Notes under the pieces: generated by a model
Seen by the model: the letters and a program-made list of their open reading frames with translations, nothing else
Database searches by the model: none
Told to the model about the DNA's origin: nothing
In this document: piece after piece, positions 34,104-47,100 of the stretch
Position numbering within the stretch: the first letter of the stretch is position 1
Layout: each line of letters opens with the position of its first letter
Source: Setoptus koraiensis
Lineage: Eukaryota; Arthropoda
Direction: 5' to 3'
NCBI GenBank assembly: GCA_048013815.1
Contig: CM106585.1
Coordinates: 6,820,001 to 6,884,000, forward strand
DNA: 64,000 bases
Program-made: the position numbers and the translations under genes

Positions 34104-35482
34104 ATGTCGTCAATAGAGAAATTGCTCACAACATCCAAAGCAGTGATGGAAAAGTCGTTGAAGATTTTAGTTGATGAAGGGCCAGCGACAATAAGCAAGT
34201 TTCTGAAACAATTTATAAGCGGAACACAACACACTCTGACACAATTGGAGAGCCTCATTGAGGGTGCATATCATCATTTTTTAACCATATTCATACTCAA
34301 CATATTGGCGCCCATTATCCATCTGGGAATTATTTCAATATTCGTCATGATAGCCTTGTTGTGGACACCATACTATTATCTGACACTAATTTATGCCGTT
34401 TGGTGGATAATTGATTATGACACTTGTGATACGGGAAAACGGCGCATAGAGTGGCTCAGGGGCAACCTGTTCGGTCACGTCTACAAGTACTTTCAATACA
34501 GTCTAATCTACGATGGGCCCGAGCTGGACATTGAACAAAATTATGTTGCCGGCTATCATCCGCACGGCATATTTCCGGTTGGTTCTGGGCTTGCTTTTGG
34601 ATTAAATCCGCCCGAGTTGCCGTTCAGTAGAGATTTCAAACGGTGGCATATGGCACATTCTTTCTTGTTTAGAGTGCCCATACTCAGAGAAATATTATTG
34701 TCATTTGGAACAAGAGCAGCCAGCGAGCGAGCCATTGATCATATTCTGAAACACTCCGGAAAGGGAAATATCATGGCAATAGTGCCCGGCGGCTTGGCCG
34801 AAATGATGCTGTGCTCCAAAGGTAAACTCTATCTCAAACTAAAGGGACGTTACGGTTTCGTTAGAAAAGCCATTGAGACAGGGTAAGTTCAAACAACTAA
34901 AATGACATCACCAATCTAGTAATTAATTAACACTTTATGTATATTACGAGCAACTAATCTTGTTTCGCTTCAGCTCTCATTTATTGCCCTGTTTGGGCTT
35001 TGGAGAAACGGAGCTTCTCAATCACAAAGTGTTTCCAAAAGGTCATTTCGTGGACATTGTACAGACATTTTGTCGTAAAACATTCAACTTTAATCTGCCG
35101 TTCGCCTATGGTGACTGGTTTGGTTTTCCAGGGTTCCAACCGAACAAGGTTAGGCTGACAGTTTGCGGTAAGTGAGAGAGACGCCAATAGAAACGATGTT
35201 ATTATGTTATGTTGTGCAACTTGTTGTCAGATCTTCAGTGGACTGACACAAGGTCACTGCTCTCCGATCACAAGTTGACGAAATTGCAATAATCATGGTC
35301 TCTCTTTATTGTTTTTTTTTTCTTCAACAGTTGGATCACCTGTGGAGGTTGTCAAAAACGCAGACCCTACCCCAGAGGAAATAGAACGTGTTCATGGTGT
35401 TTATGTCAAAGAATTGACGAGGATATTCTACAAATATCGCGAACAATTCGCTGACCATGACTATGACTTTGAGATACGATGA
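34104..35482 (+). CDS. DGAT2/MOGAT-family acyltransferase
   Basis: Three exons, join(34104..34882, 34974..35167, 35331..35482), encode 374 residues, typical for the family. All junctions have GTAAG donors and CAG acceptors and preserve the frame. The enzyme transfers an acyl group from acyl-CoA to mono- or diacylglycerol, making triacylglycerol at the ER and lipid droplet surface. Hydrophobic hairpin helices occupy about residues 66-105. The catalytic HPHG lies in YHPHGIFPVG (about 152-161). MAIVPGGLAEMM and YGFVRKAIETG match conserved blocks of the family, and the second exon supplies PCLGFGETELLN. The C-terminal NADPTPEEIERVHGVYV block is also typical. Residues 1-60 are divergent. DGAT2 and MOGAT cannot be separated by eye. 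Confidence 0.93.
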
Positions 35483-35789
35483 TTCATTCCAAATTGCAAT
35501 TTCCAATCAGATTCTCGAGATCTAGCAAGATTATGTCACTTTCACGTCGCAAATAATAAGCCGATTCAAAAACTGAAACACTTCTGATATAATCGCTTGA
35601 TGGCAGTCTCTGGCAGGCATCTGGTTTGAATATCCATTAAAATATTTGGCCAAACTAGTGCCCAGGATATTTATCACAACATTGTCATTTTTGGTCTCAA
35701 GAGAGTCTGTGTTGAAGTCATCATCGTGTCCCCACAGGATAATGTAAAGATAATAGATACGAGGCTGACGTCGGGGCTGAATTGTTGAA

Positions 35790-37157
35790 CTAACTGCATT
35801 CAAGATTGAATTCGTGACTCACAGTGTTAGTCAAAATTTGATTTTTTGGCGTTTCTTGCAACAAACAATTATCCAGCATGACACAATTTTGTTCATCTCT
35901 TTGCTGTATTTGGTTGTAAAATAAATGATTATAGCTGCCATTTCTATAGCGACCATCCTGTAGTTGAAATTCATCATCTCCTAGTGAACCAACTCGATTA
36001 TCGATTGATGGAAAAATTGTATGACTGAACTTGTTGTTTGTATCATTTAATTCATCATTCAATCTTGCAGCATGTCTTGATTGTTGAAACGGTTGCTCAA
36101 CCGGACGAGTACTTGACCCGAATTCATTGTTAATACTAATACAACTATATATGTCGTTGGGGTTGGCGATAGTCGCACATCTCATATTGACGTTAGTTTC
36201 GGCGATGCTATCATCAGTTGGGGTGAATATTGTCATAACATTGGTCGGATGGTAATAGTTTAATTGCTGATAATTGTAATCTCTACGAGCAAAATCAGTT
36301 GTTTCCGGTTCTCTATTCACTGTTACAACTTTGCTTTCTTTCTCGTCTACGCTCGGATGCGTTAATTTTGGACTTTCAATGGACGATATAGGAATAACGT
36401 ATCTAGTTGATGAGGATAACGTCGCACAATCTGTTTGTCTGATCATGTTTTTACTGATCGCATTGATGATGGGCCCTTGGTGCATCGATTGCAACAATGG
36501 CTCTCCGATAGGATCGTGTCTGTCTAGATTAGTGGTTTGCGGCTGATGGGACATTGGAAAAAAATCGCAAGAACTACAACTATTGTTGTCATTAGCGTTG
36601 ATGTAAATTAAAGTGTTTTGTTCGCCTGTTGATTGTCGACAATTACTTGTGGTGATCACTTGCAAGTCGCTTGTTTTTGTCATTCTGTCTACTCTTTTTG
36701 TTTTCATGCGTCGATTCTGAAACCAGACCTTGATCTGGCGTTCACTTAGTTCAAGTTTATTGGCAATCTCAATTCTTCTGGGCCTACATAAATATTGATT
36801 AATTGTAAATTCGCCCTCAAGAATATTCAATTGTTTTTGGGTGTAGGCTGTTCGCAATCTTCTGCCGACTGCATTTGTGATTTTGATGCGGCGATTTTTA
36901 ACAACTACAGTTGTTTTGCATTTGTCCGATGTGACGGCACTCGATGATTGTTGGTCACCATTTGATTGATAGTAATTCTGCTTATATGTAATATCTGATT
37001 CATGCCGGTTGCCATCAACTAACATTGTCTTGATTGGTTCCGATGGTCGACATGCTTCTGTATTAGTCATTTGTACTTGAACAGGTATTGCGACTGCACC
37101 ATTGTTTAACTGACTAGTTACTGAAGCGCATGATGATTCTTGTGGGGATGCAAACAT
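35790..37157 (-). CDS. Homeodomain protein, Hox2/proboscipedia-like
   Basis: A single-exon frame of 455 residues with one homeodomain at about 98-157. The signature [19 protein letters not shown] and [10 protein letters not shown] is closest to Hox2/proboscipedia, with Hox3/zen as the alternative; roughly three quarters of the homeodomain positions agree with proboscipedia as I recall it. Recognition-helix residues W48, F49, N51 and R53 are present, so it should bind DNA. Positions normally ELEKEFHFN read ILEGEFTIN, which is divergent. No YPWM-type PBC-binding hexapeptide is seen upstream. The rest is Asn/Ser-rich and unconserved. Neighbouring genes are metabolic, not Hox, so it is either dispersed from or outside a Hox cluster. 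The start lacks strong support, and an upstream exon is possible. Confidence 0.85.
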   Translation of the reverse strand: MFASPQESSCASVTSQLNNGAVAIPVQVQMTNTEACRPSEPIKTMLVDGNRHESDITYKQNYYQSNGDQQSSSAVTSDKCKTTVVVKNRRIKITNAVGRRLRTAYTQKQLNILEGEFTINQYLCRPRRIEIANKLELSERQIKVWFQNRRMKTKRVDRMTKTSDLQVITTSNCRQSTGEQNTLIYINANDNNSCSSCDFFPMSHQPQTTNLDRHDPIGEPLLQSMHQGPIINAISKNMIRQTDCATLSSSTRYVIPISSIESPKLTHPSVDEKESKVVTVNREPETTDFARRDYNYQQLNYYHPTNVMTIFTPTDDSIAETNVNMRCATIANPNDIYSCISINNEFGSSTRPVEQPFQQSRHAARLNDELNDTNNKFSHTIFPSIDNRVGSLGDDEFQLQDGRYRNGSYNHLFYNQIQQRDEQNCVMLDNCLLQETPKNQILTNTVSHEFNLECS

Positions 37158-38699
37158 TTCGATGATTTTCGCTTTTAGCTGCTCATTTCTTCAGCATTGA
37201 ACAACGGTGATTTGCTGCAGTGGACGCGTTATAGTTACAAGACAGTTAGTTGGTATGCTGTGTGACAACCATTGTAGATAATTTAGTAATAATTTTCATT
37301 TTTTATCCGCATATTTTGGTAGTATTTTCGACAAACGTAGTAACCAATTTGTCCGGTGTTCGTTCGGTGAGCAATGAATCTCGTGCCGAGTTGATCCGAA
37401 GTGTGTAAACTCGAATGAACTTGTATTTTTCCATCAGCACTGTCCCTCGAATGAAACCGAACGGATAAAAGAAGTCTCGTCGATGTAGCTCGGACTACGA
37501 AATGGTGAGTAACATTATCTAGCATGTAACTTTCAGCGTGTAGCATCTAACATCTGGATTGGAATATCAATCTGGCGTGAATAAGACTAGAGAACATGAC
37601 ACGACATTCTTACATTATCAACACCTAAAACCGACAGATAAACAGATAAATTCTGTCGTCTCAAAGATTCATAACTGAGCAGACAAGATGAGAGAAAAAG
37701 AGAAATCCTGTCACTTTCTATTCGTCGCCAGCCACAAAGGTTGCTGCCTCTCTCGCGCTCTTGTTTTATCTTACGCATGATCTCCTTATCAATGAGCCAA
37801 CACATCTATACTAATATCAGCTATGTGATATATGGTTTGTGTGTCTGTCTGTGATCAATCATGCACCTCAATTCCAACTTGTACACATTGTAACAAGTGA
37901 TGAGAGTCTCGCCAAAGAAAAAAGAAGGATAGCATGCAGAAGAAAGTTTGCAGTTGGACTGGAATCGCTTCACAGCACCAAGTTGCCTTATGTTGTGTGT
38001 CTGACTTGGGTGATGGCAACTAACCCAACTGTCTCTGGTTTGCCTCCGCAAATCGACAACAGCAACAACAACAACAACAACAACGACGACAACAAGATGT
38101 AGAGCTGCCTCTAAGCATGAGATACATGATCGATGTGAGAATCAAATGTTGCCCAAAGTAGTTGTGTATCAACCTTGAATATTATCCACAACAGAAGGAT
38201 TTTCTTTTTGAGTGACTTATTGTCGCTTCGTGAGTTACTACCGGTTAGTCAGTTTAATACGAATGAATAATCTTGTCTGTGACACGGCTTGTCGGGCGCT
38301 GGCAACTATCCGTGTTGCTTGGTCGTGCCAGCAATGTTATATAATAATCACACTATAGTGTTACTATCTGTAACTATCACATAAAATGGGCCCAACAATA
38401 AGTTGCAAGTCGGATTGTTGATGACATTCTTGCATGAATAAGATTGAAGGCGAAATTTGTACAGTCGAACACAGTTAGAGAATTCGTTTAGAAATGAGCC
38501 ACAAGAGCTGATTCAGTCGGCCAAAGTACGTTGTTTGAAACTGTGAATTGTCTCAATCAACGATGTATTTTATTTATTTGCTCACTCGAACAGGTCGCAT
38601 TGAATTCAAAACTGTCTGTCCTATCGACTTTTGACGTGACAAAGAATGTGTTCGATTTTCGATGTTTTTTTTTCAACTATTTCAGAGGGGCACGAGAAT
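37158..38699. other. Intergenic stretch
   Basis: The 5' flank of the homeobox gene. No coding exon is supported on either strand. A CAA/CGA trinucleotide run lies at about 38056-38096. Confidence 0.45.
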
Positions 38700-38793
38700 A
38701 TCATAGTTCGACAAACCTCCACCAGGCGACCGGAAACCGACTACCCGACTTCCTGTGACAAGCACCCTTTTTCTCGGTAGCGAAGTTTTTCGC

Positions 38794-39042
38794 GAGACAT
38801 AATTTTACCCGAATCTCGAGGATCTAATTGGAATTTGTCTTGATCTCGCATCGAAAGGTGCCCTAAAGGAAAGATTGACAGCGCTCAAATGTATAGCAAG
38901 TATAGCCAATCACATCGAAGATAGTCATCTAATGCCATTGATGACCCGCATGATTTTGGGTCTGCGATTCACGGGTATTCAGCTGGATGACGATGTAGCA
39001 TGGGAAAATGGAAACATCTCCAGCAATTATATAATCTTCTGA
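38794..39042 (+). pseudogene. HEAT-like coding fragment, possibly a gene relic
   Basis: One frame is open for about 80 codons and has a convincing protein composition, including LEDLIGICLDLASKG, ERLTALKCIASIANHIED and LMPLMTRMILGLR, before a TGA at 39040-39042. The paired helices resemble a HEAT/ARM repeat protein, but the family was not identified. The frame has no start codon and is closed upstream by a TAA at about 38800. A pyrimidine-rich acceptor (CAACTATTTCAG, about 38684) lies further upstream. It may be an exon of an unseen gene or a truncated relic. Confidence that it is coding-derived is moderate, and low on what it is. Confidence 0.35.
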
Positions 39043-39114
39043 AGCTATACAACGGTAAGATTCATAGTGTATATCTCACATTTCATGTATTTCATGCATT
39101 TCGAATTCTAGATT

Positions 39115-40761
39115 CTAATGTACCTCATCAATAACAATCTTGGCAGCGCCCTCTTGAGCGTCGGCAGTCAAAAGGAAGTTGACACGAATATCGAGCTGCC
39201 TGAATGTCGCCTCTAAAATTGACCTCATTAATGAATTCCTTCGAATGACACTGCCAATACAAACAATCTGTTCAATGTTATGTGTCCTCAATAGCTCCGA
39301 TGGCATCATCGTAAGTATATTGTTGATTATACCATGGCACAATGAACTCATGATAGTGGCTACATTTAAATTATCACCCTTTATATTCTGTATACTTCCG
39401 GTCAATGTTGGATCGTGACGTTCGCCAAATATCCTGGGATCAATGATAACACTTGGTTTGTTGGCTGGTTTGTGGCTCAACAAAATGTTCCAAATATCAT
39501 CTACTTGTAAACTACTGGACTCACTCTTTGCGAACATACACACTAATCCATGAACAGATTCAACAAATTTTTGAAGGACATTGCCTCCATTCAAACTTGC
39601 TGCAACCAACAGGAACTTGCCTCTTAAATAAGGTATCACGGTTAGGGCTGGATATTGTTCCATTAATTGTTGTGACGGTAACTCATCTAATACAATTGCC
39701 ATTTGTACAGATGTGGAAATATTCAAGATAGCTGCCTTGCTACGATAACTTAAGCAAACTCTAGCACTGCATTGCATGTCTCCATTTTCTACATACAATT
39801 CTATACCCTTGGGCAAAAGCAACCATCGGCTTCTACTCAAACCTAAATAGGTACCAGACGGCAAGATCTTTGGCAGCAAGAATTGAGACTCGCCGGTTTC
39901 GTTTGTTTCAGTGTGAATCGTTTTCACTGGGAAGCCCAATCTCTGCAAACTTTTTTCGCGCCAGGAAGAATTTTCAATGTTGTAAAAGCCCCAGCTGGCC
40001 GCTATTTGATCCGATATACAATATGATTGACACATATTGGCCTCAAAATTCATAGTCAACAATGCACTTTTTTTGTCTTTCGTTTGGTCTAATATGGCCA
40101 AGTCCTCCAAAGTGCAATTGATGCTCTTTAGCATCATTAATATAATTGTCATGGGTGTTCCGCATCTATTGAATCTGTTCAGATATTCCTTATCGTTATA
40201 GACAAACCACAAGGCAGTTGTAAAGCCAAAACCATTACTCAATTGGCCACAACAACTATCAGTCCGGGAATTACTACCCTCCAAATCTTCTCTACATTCT
40301 ATTTCGGCTATTATATTATTGTCTGTGATTAGTTTTCTTATGAAATCTTGACTGCATCTGCTGTCTTGCCAAGTAATGAATGAGCTAAATCTTTTGTGGT
40401 CTATCGTGAAGCGTTCGCTCACGGGATCATAGTTCCATGGATACCGATCAATTGAATCATTGCTAGTGTTCTCATTCCAAAAAATGATACCATGCATCTG
40501 GCCACAAATTCCAAGTTTTTTAGCTTGCATTCTATAGCTATGCTTCAACCTTTCCATACATTTCTCAATAGTCTCCAGTAACAGTATAAAGTTCATTTGA
40601 TGATAACCATGACTTTCTAGACTTTCGAAAGCGTCATTTGGGTACTTTTCACTTACTATTTCTAAAACTTGGGTCACATTATCATGTGGCCTACTTCTGT
40701 ATGCGCCCACTTTGATTGAGGTTGAGCCAATATCAATACCTATCACTATTATTTCTTCCAT
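39115..40761 (-). CDS. SHPK: Sedoheptulokinase (FGGY carbohydrate kinase)
   Basis: A single exon of 548 residues, slightly longer than the human enzyme (478). It phosphorylates sedoheptulose to sedoheptulose 7-phosphate, linking free heptulose to the non-oxidative pentose phosphate pathway in the cytosol. The N-terminal phosphate-binding loop is GIDIGSTSIKVGAY. SHPK-type motifs follow: GICGQMHGIIFW, ITWQDSRCSQDF, GFGFTTALWF, ASWGFYNIE, then in the second lobe LNISTSVQMAIVL, VAASLNGGNVLQKFV, DPRIFGERHDP and IVCIGSVIRRN. Extra length comes from small insertions, notably at residues 150-175 and 205-225. The start is the first ATG, directly before the phosphate loop. The gene lies alone between the homeobox and an unrecognised gene. 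Confidence 0.95.
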   Translation of the reverse strand: MEEIIVIGIDIGSTSIKVGAYRSRPHDNVTQVLEIVSEKYPNDAFESLESHGYHQMNFILLLETIEKCMERLKHSYRMQAKKLGICGQMHGIIFWNENTSNDSIDRYPWNYDPVSERFTIDHKRFSSFITWQDSRCSQDFIRKLITDNNIIAEIECREDLEGSNSRTDSCCGQLSNGFGFTTALWFVYNDKEYLNRFNRCGTPMTIILMMLKSINCTLEDLAILDQTKDKKSALLTMNFEANMCQSYCISDQIAASWGFYNIENSSWREKSLQRLGFPVKTIHTETNETGESQFLLPKILPSGTYLGLSRSRWLLLPKGIELYVENGDMQCSARVCLSYRSKAAILNISTSVQMAIVLDELPSQQLMEQYPALTVIPYLRGKFLLVAASLNGGNVLQKFVESVHGLVCMFAKSESSSLQVDDIWNILLSHKPANKPSVIIDPRIFGERHDPTLTGSIQNIKGDNLNVATIMSSLCHGIINNILTMMPSELLRTHNIEQIVCIGSVIRRNSLMRSILEATFRQLDIRVNFLLTADAQEGAAKIVIDEVH

Positions 40762-41744
40762 CCTAGTTTGTACGACAACAAATGTTTACATGGTTCTAAT
40801 TTGTTTTTATAATTTATCCGATGAATAGATGCAGTCGGAAAAATGCTCTACAAACTCTCGATTAGGACCGAATAATCGCTAACATCATCGCAGCTACTAA
40901 AAGTAGGCATTGAAAATGTATCTACCCTCGGTAACAAAAACTGTTGAGTAATCTTTGAAAGTCTATGAGGGATGGTTTATCTGATGACGACTAACAGTGA
41001 AATTTTAGCTACTATAGCTACCAAACACTTGTGGATCATGATATTGTTATAACTACACATGTTAGAAAGATACTTGTGTTTATTCGATTACTATTGTCAA
41101 ACAAAACACATCAGATAAAATCTACAACAATGAAATGTTTTCCATAGCTACTCCAAACAGCTCTTTTTCGCTTATATCTGTAATTTAATCGAATGAGCTC
41201 ACATCACCATGTCATAAATCTACTCAATAGATGTTATTCATGGCTCTTTTTTACCATTTCGAGTTCGTAGTCATACTCGGCACAAGAGGCAAGCTCATGT
41301 ACCATGAACAACTTTTGAACCACCTTTTTTGTCATACACTTTCCCTCGATCATTGTTTACATCCCAACTAACTAGCATGCGAATCATGATTGAACTAGAG
41401 AAGAAAGAAACTGCCGGTAACGATGAGTTCCATTAGTAACCAATTAAAAATGAATATAGTAAGCTTGAAATGTTTTACTAGATAGAATTGACCTCAAGCA
41501 ATCCAATCGAGAGTTTTATTTAGCAACTAAGCGACAACTTGTAATCATGTTGACAAATTATATGATCATTGATAGTGAACATTATAAATACTAACAATTC
41601 AGTGATATACGCTCAGTTGAGAACTTCTGGCCATAAATTGACTGAATAAAAAGAGATCACCGAGTGCTAAAAGATGGACCAGCAACCAAGTCTTTCTACG
41701 TTTAGTTATATTTTAAATACACTTGGTCACACAGACCTCTACAA
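40762..41744. other. Intergenic stretch
   Basis: AT-rich with no supported exon. It contains the upstream flank of sedoheptulokinase and the 3' flank of the unrecognised two-exon gene. Confidence 0.45.
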
Positions 41745-42882
41745 CTAATAATAAAATTTATAGCTGCATGTATAGCTAGTCATCATGATAGGTATTAAAC
41801 AAGCTCCGAAGCTCGTTATTCTAACTCTAAGTTTTAGCGAATCAATAGATGCAACTGATTGGTTATAGTTGTTGTTGACGTTCATATTACTACTATCAAC
41901 TTGTTGTTGATTTTGTGAATTTGATGGCATGCCTGAAAATGGTGCGCCAGACTGAACTACTTGATTGGAAGGTGCCACAATAGATGAACAAGCATTCGAG
42001 GATGTCGGGTTTGTTGAAGTATTTTGAAGGTTTATGATTGTCGGTTTTAATTCCAATCGCATGCACCTATCCTCATATTGTAGATGAGCAGTGATCGATG
42101 AGCTTCTGTCGATTGATTCTAGTGTAAATATTGCGTCACATATGATGATATCATCTTTTGTGTTTTTCGTATCACAGACAATAACATGGGGTATATCACC
42201 GATGAACGATTTAGGCAGCAAAGGGGAGTCTTTCATACAGTCACATTGTGTTCTCGTATTAGATACAGTTAAGTTACGATTATCTGAGCTCTTTATATGG
42301 AATGTATGACCATCAATAGAGGTCTTTTCAGAAGTCGAATTAAGGTTAAAATATTGAACTTGATGTTGGAGGTAAGGGGACCTGAGCCTGGTAATAGTAA
42401 TCAACTCATCATTTCTATTGAGTTGGTAAGAGATTGAATTAGTAGCATTTAGTGTCGATAATATTAGCTCAGATCCTCTGACATGGCTGATCCAAAATTG
42501 ATTGTAGAGCGGTTGTGCAGTTCTATCACCATGGGCCCATGTCTCATGATGATGTTGGTGTTGCGAATGATTGTCCACAATTATTTCATGACCAGATAGT
42601 GTACCTTCTCAAGTCATTGGGTAACAGAAGTAGTTGTTAAATTAGTATTGAAATAATTATTAAATTAGTAAGTATCCTAACAAATACTAGCGGATATCAT
42701 GGAGATAGATCATTGCTATACTTACAGCTTCTCAATACTGATGACATTGTGATAGTCAATCTGAGATTGTTTGTACGATTGATTAGAGTGAAATGGCGAG
42801 AATTTGAGTCTCGACAATCGACTGCCTCTTCTATGGTGATATCACCATTGTTTTGTTTGTGATCAGTCAACATTTTGAGCAT
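41745..42882 (-). CDS. Unrecognised two-exon protein
   Basis: Exons complement(join(41745..42604, 42726..42882)), joined across a 121 bp intron (donor T|GTAAGT, acceptor GAGAAG), give 338 residues. The downstream open frame on its own begins with GTG, which is why the upstream exon is needed for an ATG. The N-terminal half has alternating hydrophobic residues suggesting beta structure (SRHFTLINRTNNLRLTITM, then FWISHVRGSELILSTL). A His-rich patch (HSQHQHHHE) follows the splice site. The C-terminal part is Asn/Ser/Gln-rich, and the extreme end is hydrophobic (FGACLIPIMMTSYTC). No signal peptide is evident. I cannot assign a family or a function. Splicing and frame conservation support a real gene. 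Confidence 0.55.
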
Positions 42883-44101
42883 TGTGTCGGTTATTCACAC
42901 CATTGGTTCTCATCAACTCAAATCAAGTAGTTACTACACCAGTGAGGAAGATTGTGGTTGCTTGTGTTGATTAGATATTGGCGTGAATTTTTTCAGAGCC
43001 AATTTGCTCGTTGAATAATTTGACAACGAAGAATCTCATCTGACTGTGAATAATTTAGGTTGGTTGCATTACATTACTCCAGGCTATCAATGCGGTTCCG
43101 TAGATGTCATTATAGGAGCTAATTTAATCGCCGATTTGTCGTAACTATTGTTGATACATTCTACCCTCGACCAGCCGGCATCTTTCATTGTTCCTAACAA
43201 ACGATATGTTCTCTATGATCGTTATATTTCCTCTTCATTCCTATTTTTAACTAATAACAAGATAAAATTGGTCGATCTTAGCCAATGTTGCTTGAATGCT
43301 GGTTAAATTTTACTTATATAATACGTATATACATAAATTGGATTAAGGATGATGAAAAAGTAGCTGTGGTCTCGGACCATAATCAGCTGTTTTGTTTATC
43401 ATTCTCCGTGGTCTCTGTTTCCTTGGAAGGTGATATTCTAGTTGCAGATTTAACGTAATATATCATTTGATTAAGCCAACCATCATAAAATATCTCATGG
43501 TTTTGTATCTAAAATGTCAGTCTTTTCTACACAGTTGTTCAGAATTCAATTTCACAATAGCAGTCTAGCACACAGTGCGCATTTGTCCCGCACGAACAGA
43601 ATACATTGATAGCTGGACGTCATGACTCACCAATCTGTAACTGACACATACCTTGTGAAACACTTTGTAACCTGTGTTACAGTTATAATGGTTGAGTTGA
43701 AGTTTAAATAAGTTTGAACTATTAGTCTAAGGGTGGCGCTTTGCGTTGATTCCAAACAGTTTTTCCTGATTAAAAATGCACTATAGATCTGTCGATTCAT
43801 AACCAATAATTATCGTCGACCATGAACGGAAGAACGAACATTTATTGTGGAAACCCAAGTGCCTTCACTAGCTTTACCAGTGCGCAACAAGCGCCCCTTT
43901 CGGATGTACACCTCACTGTACGCCACACGTCTTTTGAAGGGTCAGTTTCAGTGTTCTTGTGGGCCGGTAATATACTCTCAGCAAGTTATGTATTATCTCA
44001 ACCCAAAAATCTCAATATCGGGGAGGGAGACAACGCCAACATTCAAAAACAACTTTGCTTTATTATGAAATCAATTCAAAATAGGGGTTTATTTAGACTA
44101 T
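42883..44101. other. Intergenic stretch between the unrecognised gene and condensin
   Basis: No supported exon. On the minus strand an AATAAA signal at 44059-44064 lies about 40 bp beyond the condensin stop codon. The remainder is unremarkable AT-rich sequence. Confidence 0.5.
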
Positions 44102-47100
44102 TTAGTATGAAGAGTTACTTCTCAATGAGCGATTTGAGGAGCGGTTATTTGTATTATTGTTCTCCGTTGTTTGCTCTTGTCGCTCTTCATGTTCCTCTTG
44201 TGCTTCCTGTTCGTCCTGATCCTCTTGCTCCTCTTGCTCTTCTTGCTCTTCTTGCTCTTCTTCCTCACCTTCCATCAGTACTGGCTTGACAGCAAGTTTG
44301 ATTTTAGCTTCAAAATCGTCCAGAAGCTGCTTGGTTTCAACTCTTATATTTGGAGTTTTTCTGAAATTCACAATGATCGACGTGATCGACTCATTGACAG
44401 ATTCTATGCATAGCTTGTCCTTGTAGAAATTGAAGTTATCAAACAATTTTCCTAAAGTCTTGTCGGAGTATTTCATCAAGCTAAGACAGAATGCCAAATC
44501 GCACCATTGTCGCTCTATTATAGTGTCAGAGAAACGTTTGCACAATTTTTCCATCAGTTTGTCGACATGACGATCCTTATCAATCAACTCAAACAAGAAT
44601 TTCATCACTATTCGGAAATTTTCCTCTGTCACTCCGAGCTTGGGGTCTGATAGACGCGAAATGATATCCGGCAGGACATTGTAAATCGCATTCAATTTCT
44701 TACTTAATTCAGCGAAGAAATATCTTGAGCATGAAGACAAATCTTCATCATCATCAACCATGAGGTTCGCAATGTTGCTTATTTGACCTTTGACTTTAAT
44801 CATATCTGACAGAATGAGTCTTGATAGGACTTTCAAAGATGCCTTACGAACTCGCACATCCGCATTTTGCAAACAGTCGAATAAGTGTGAAGTCCATGGA
44901 TCCAAAAGATTGGGAAACCTGATGCAGAGATCGCTCACTGCAATAATCAAGTTTATCTTGATCTCGCTCTCTTTTGACTTCTCCAAAATAGTGAATAGGA
45001 GTCTGAGATGTTCACTACAGAACTTTTCACTGACCATCATATACTTGGCAAGACATAGTGTTGCTGCTAACCGTAATTCTAAACTTGGATATCGACTAGG
45101 GTCTCGTGAGACTATGTTAATAACTTTACTCATCTTGCCTAAAAGATTGCCTCCGACCACCAATTCGTCATCACACATGGCCTCCAAAAATTCCATTTCT
45201 GCATCTTCAAGAGCATTCGCTCCACCTAGACCTATTTCTTCCTCAAGGTTCATTTCGGTCATTGATGCAGATAGGGAAGGTCGACCAAATCTTCTAGATC
45301 TCCTTCGACTGGATAAACTAACATTATGAAGGCTCTTGCGGTTTTCTTTCTCTTCGCGAAGGCCATTCCTCTGTTTTAGTTCGATGAAGACATTGAGCTC
45401 CAAATGTACAGTCAAATTCAAAGCGACTGAGCCTATGAAATGAAGAAATCTAGCAAGATAAATTGAATTTACTTTATCCGGCGCCTGAGCGTTTTCATTC
45501 AATGGCTCAGTTCGTTCAGTGCCAGCTGAGTTTTGAGAGATTGTGCGCGTCTCAACTCTTGCTCTTTTCTGGCGACTGCTATCATTACTATCATGTTCCG
45601 AGCTATTACTAGTGTTAGGACTTCCCCTCGAATCATTTGGTGTTTCTACAAGGTCCGGAGACTCAATCCGACCGCCAGTTCCATTAATAGTTGGCTGAGT
45701 GAAAATTCCGGAAGCGTTTTGGGCATGACTCAGCAATTCATCAACCATTCTACAGTAAATTTTCTCGCAAATTATCTCTGGATTTTCGGACATTTTGAAT
45801 ATTACTTTGATGGCCTCGTCACACATGGAATACCAATGAGTACAGTTGACGTTGTGTAGACTATCTACAAGGATATCGGATAAACGAGTAAATAATGGCT
45901 CGCTTCTCGATAGCCTTTTTAGGTACGCTGTCTTATCCTCCATACTCAGCTTTTTAGGCAAACTTTTTTGGAGTGCTATGCAAGTTTCTCTGATGAAGCG
46001 CGAGTCAAGTTCAGGTTGTGCCCATCCATTTGTAGCTAATCCATGCTTGACGCACAAGTCTGAATTGTCGTTGATGATGTTCGGTTCAGATCTGGCTAAC
46101 ATTCCTATAAGTTGAATTGAGGCAACACATTGGCTTAGCGTGGTATCTTGTTTTTTCATGGTAAACCTGGCCCATAATTCTTGTTGCATGCCCTTCGTAA
46201 AGTCGCCACTGGCCAAAAAGTTACCCATCAGAACTTCTAATGAAACCATTTCGCCGATCGATGCATGCTCAATGAAGTTGATGAAGTTTAGAACAGTCAA
46301 GTTATTTTTTTCTGCTTGATTGTGACCTTCATATCTACTTGATTCGAAAAAGATTTTCTTGTAAGCATTGGTGACGGTCTCTTTGATAGATTTTTCTGGT
46401 GAGTTTATCAAGAGTATCATTTTTTTGAATCCAACAAGGGCTTCATCTATTCCAAAATTATGACAACACACAAAGAAATCAACAGCTTCTTGAATGTCGG
46501 TAATGCTTTTGGAGTATAATAATTCACAGATGATAGGAATTGATTTATGGATGTGCTCTGTGAATAGTATTGAATCCAAGAGATATCTGACTTGTCTTCT
46601 CTTGATGACTATAGGGTCCTGTGAGGGAGTGACATTGTCTAAAGTTTGATTGAGAATGTCTTTTGTCTTATTAGCTGCCTGAGAGTTGTTTTCAGTTCTT
46701 TGCGAATCGTTTTCAACCTCAGTATCACTACCTTCACCATCTTCATCCTGATCTATCACAGTCTTGTTGGATTCACTTTCTTGAGAAGACTTAGCTCCAT
46801 CAGACATTGCTGCAGCCTGATTCTTTAGTTCCTCCTCTTCAATCAGTTTCTTGAGTACCTCTTTTTCTTCCTCGTATTTCTGTTTGAAAGTATGGAGAGG
46901 CAAACGTTGAGCAAATGGGTTGTTTTGTAACACACTTATAAGATAACGTACTGCACTTTTGCGCACAAAACATGATTTGTCCTGCAACCGTTGAACTATT
47001 CTGCCAGTAACCTTATCTAATCTACGGAGGGGGATGGCGTTTTTTTCACTCAACATACACCAAACCGAAATAGCCTTAGATCTCGTGTAACTTGTAATAT

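Noticed and set aside
43822-44413. Plus-strand frames rich in Leu over the condensin tail
   Set aside because: They are the antisense reading of the Glu/Gln repeat of the condensin C-terminus.
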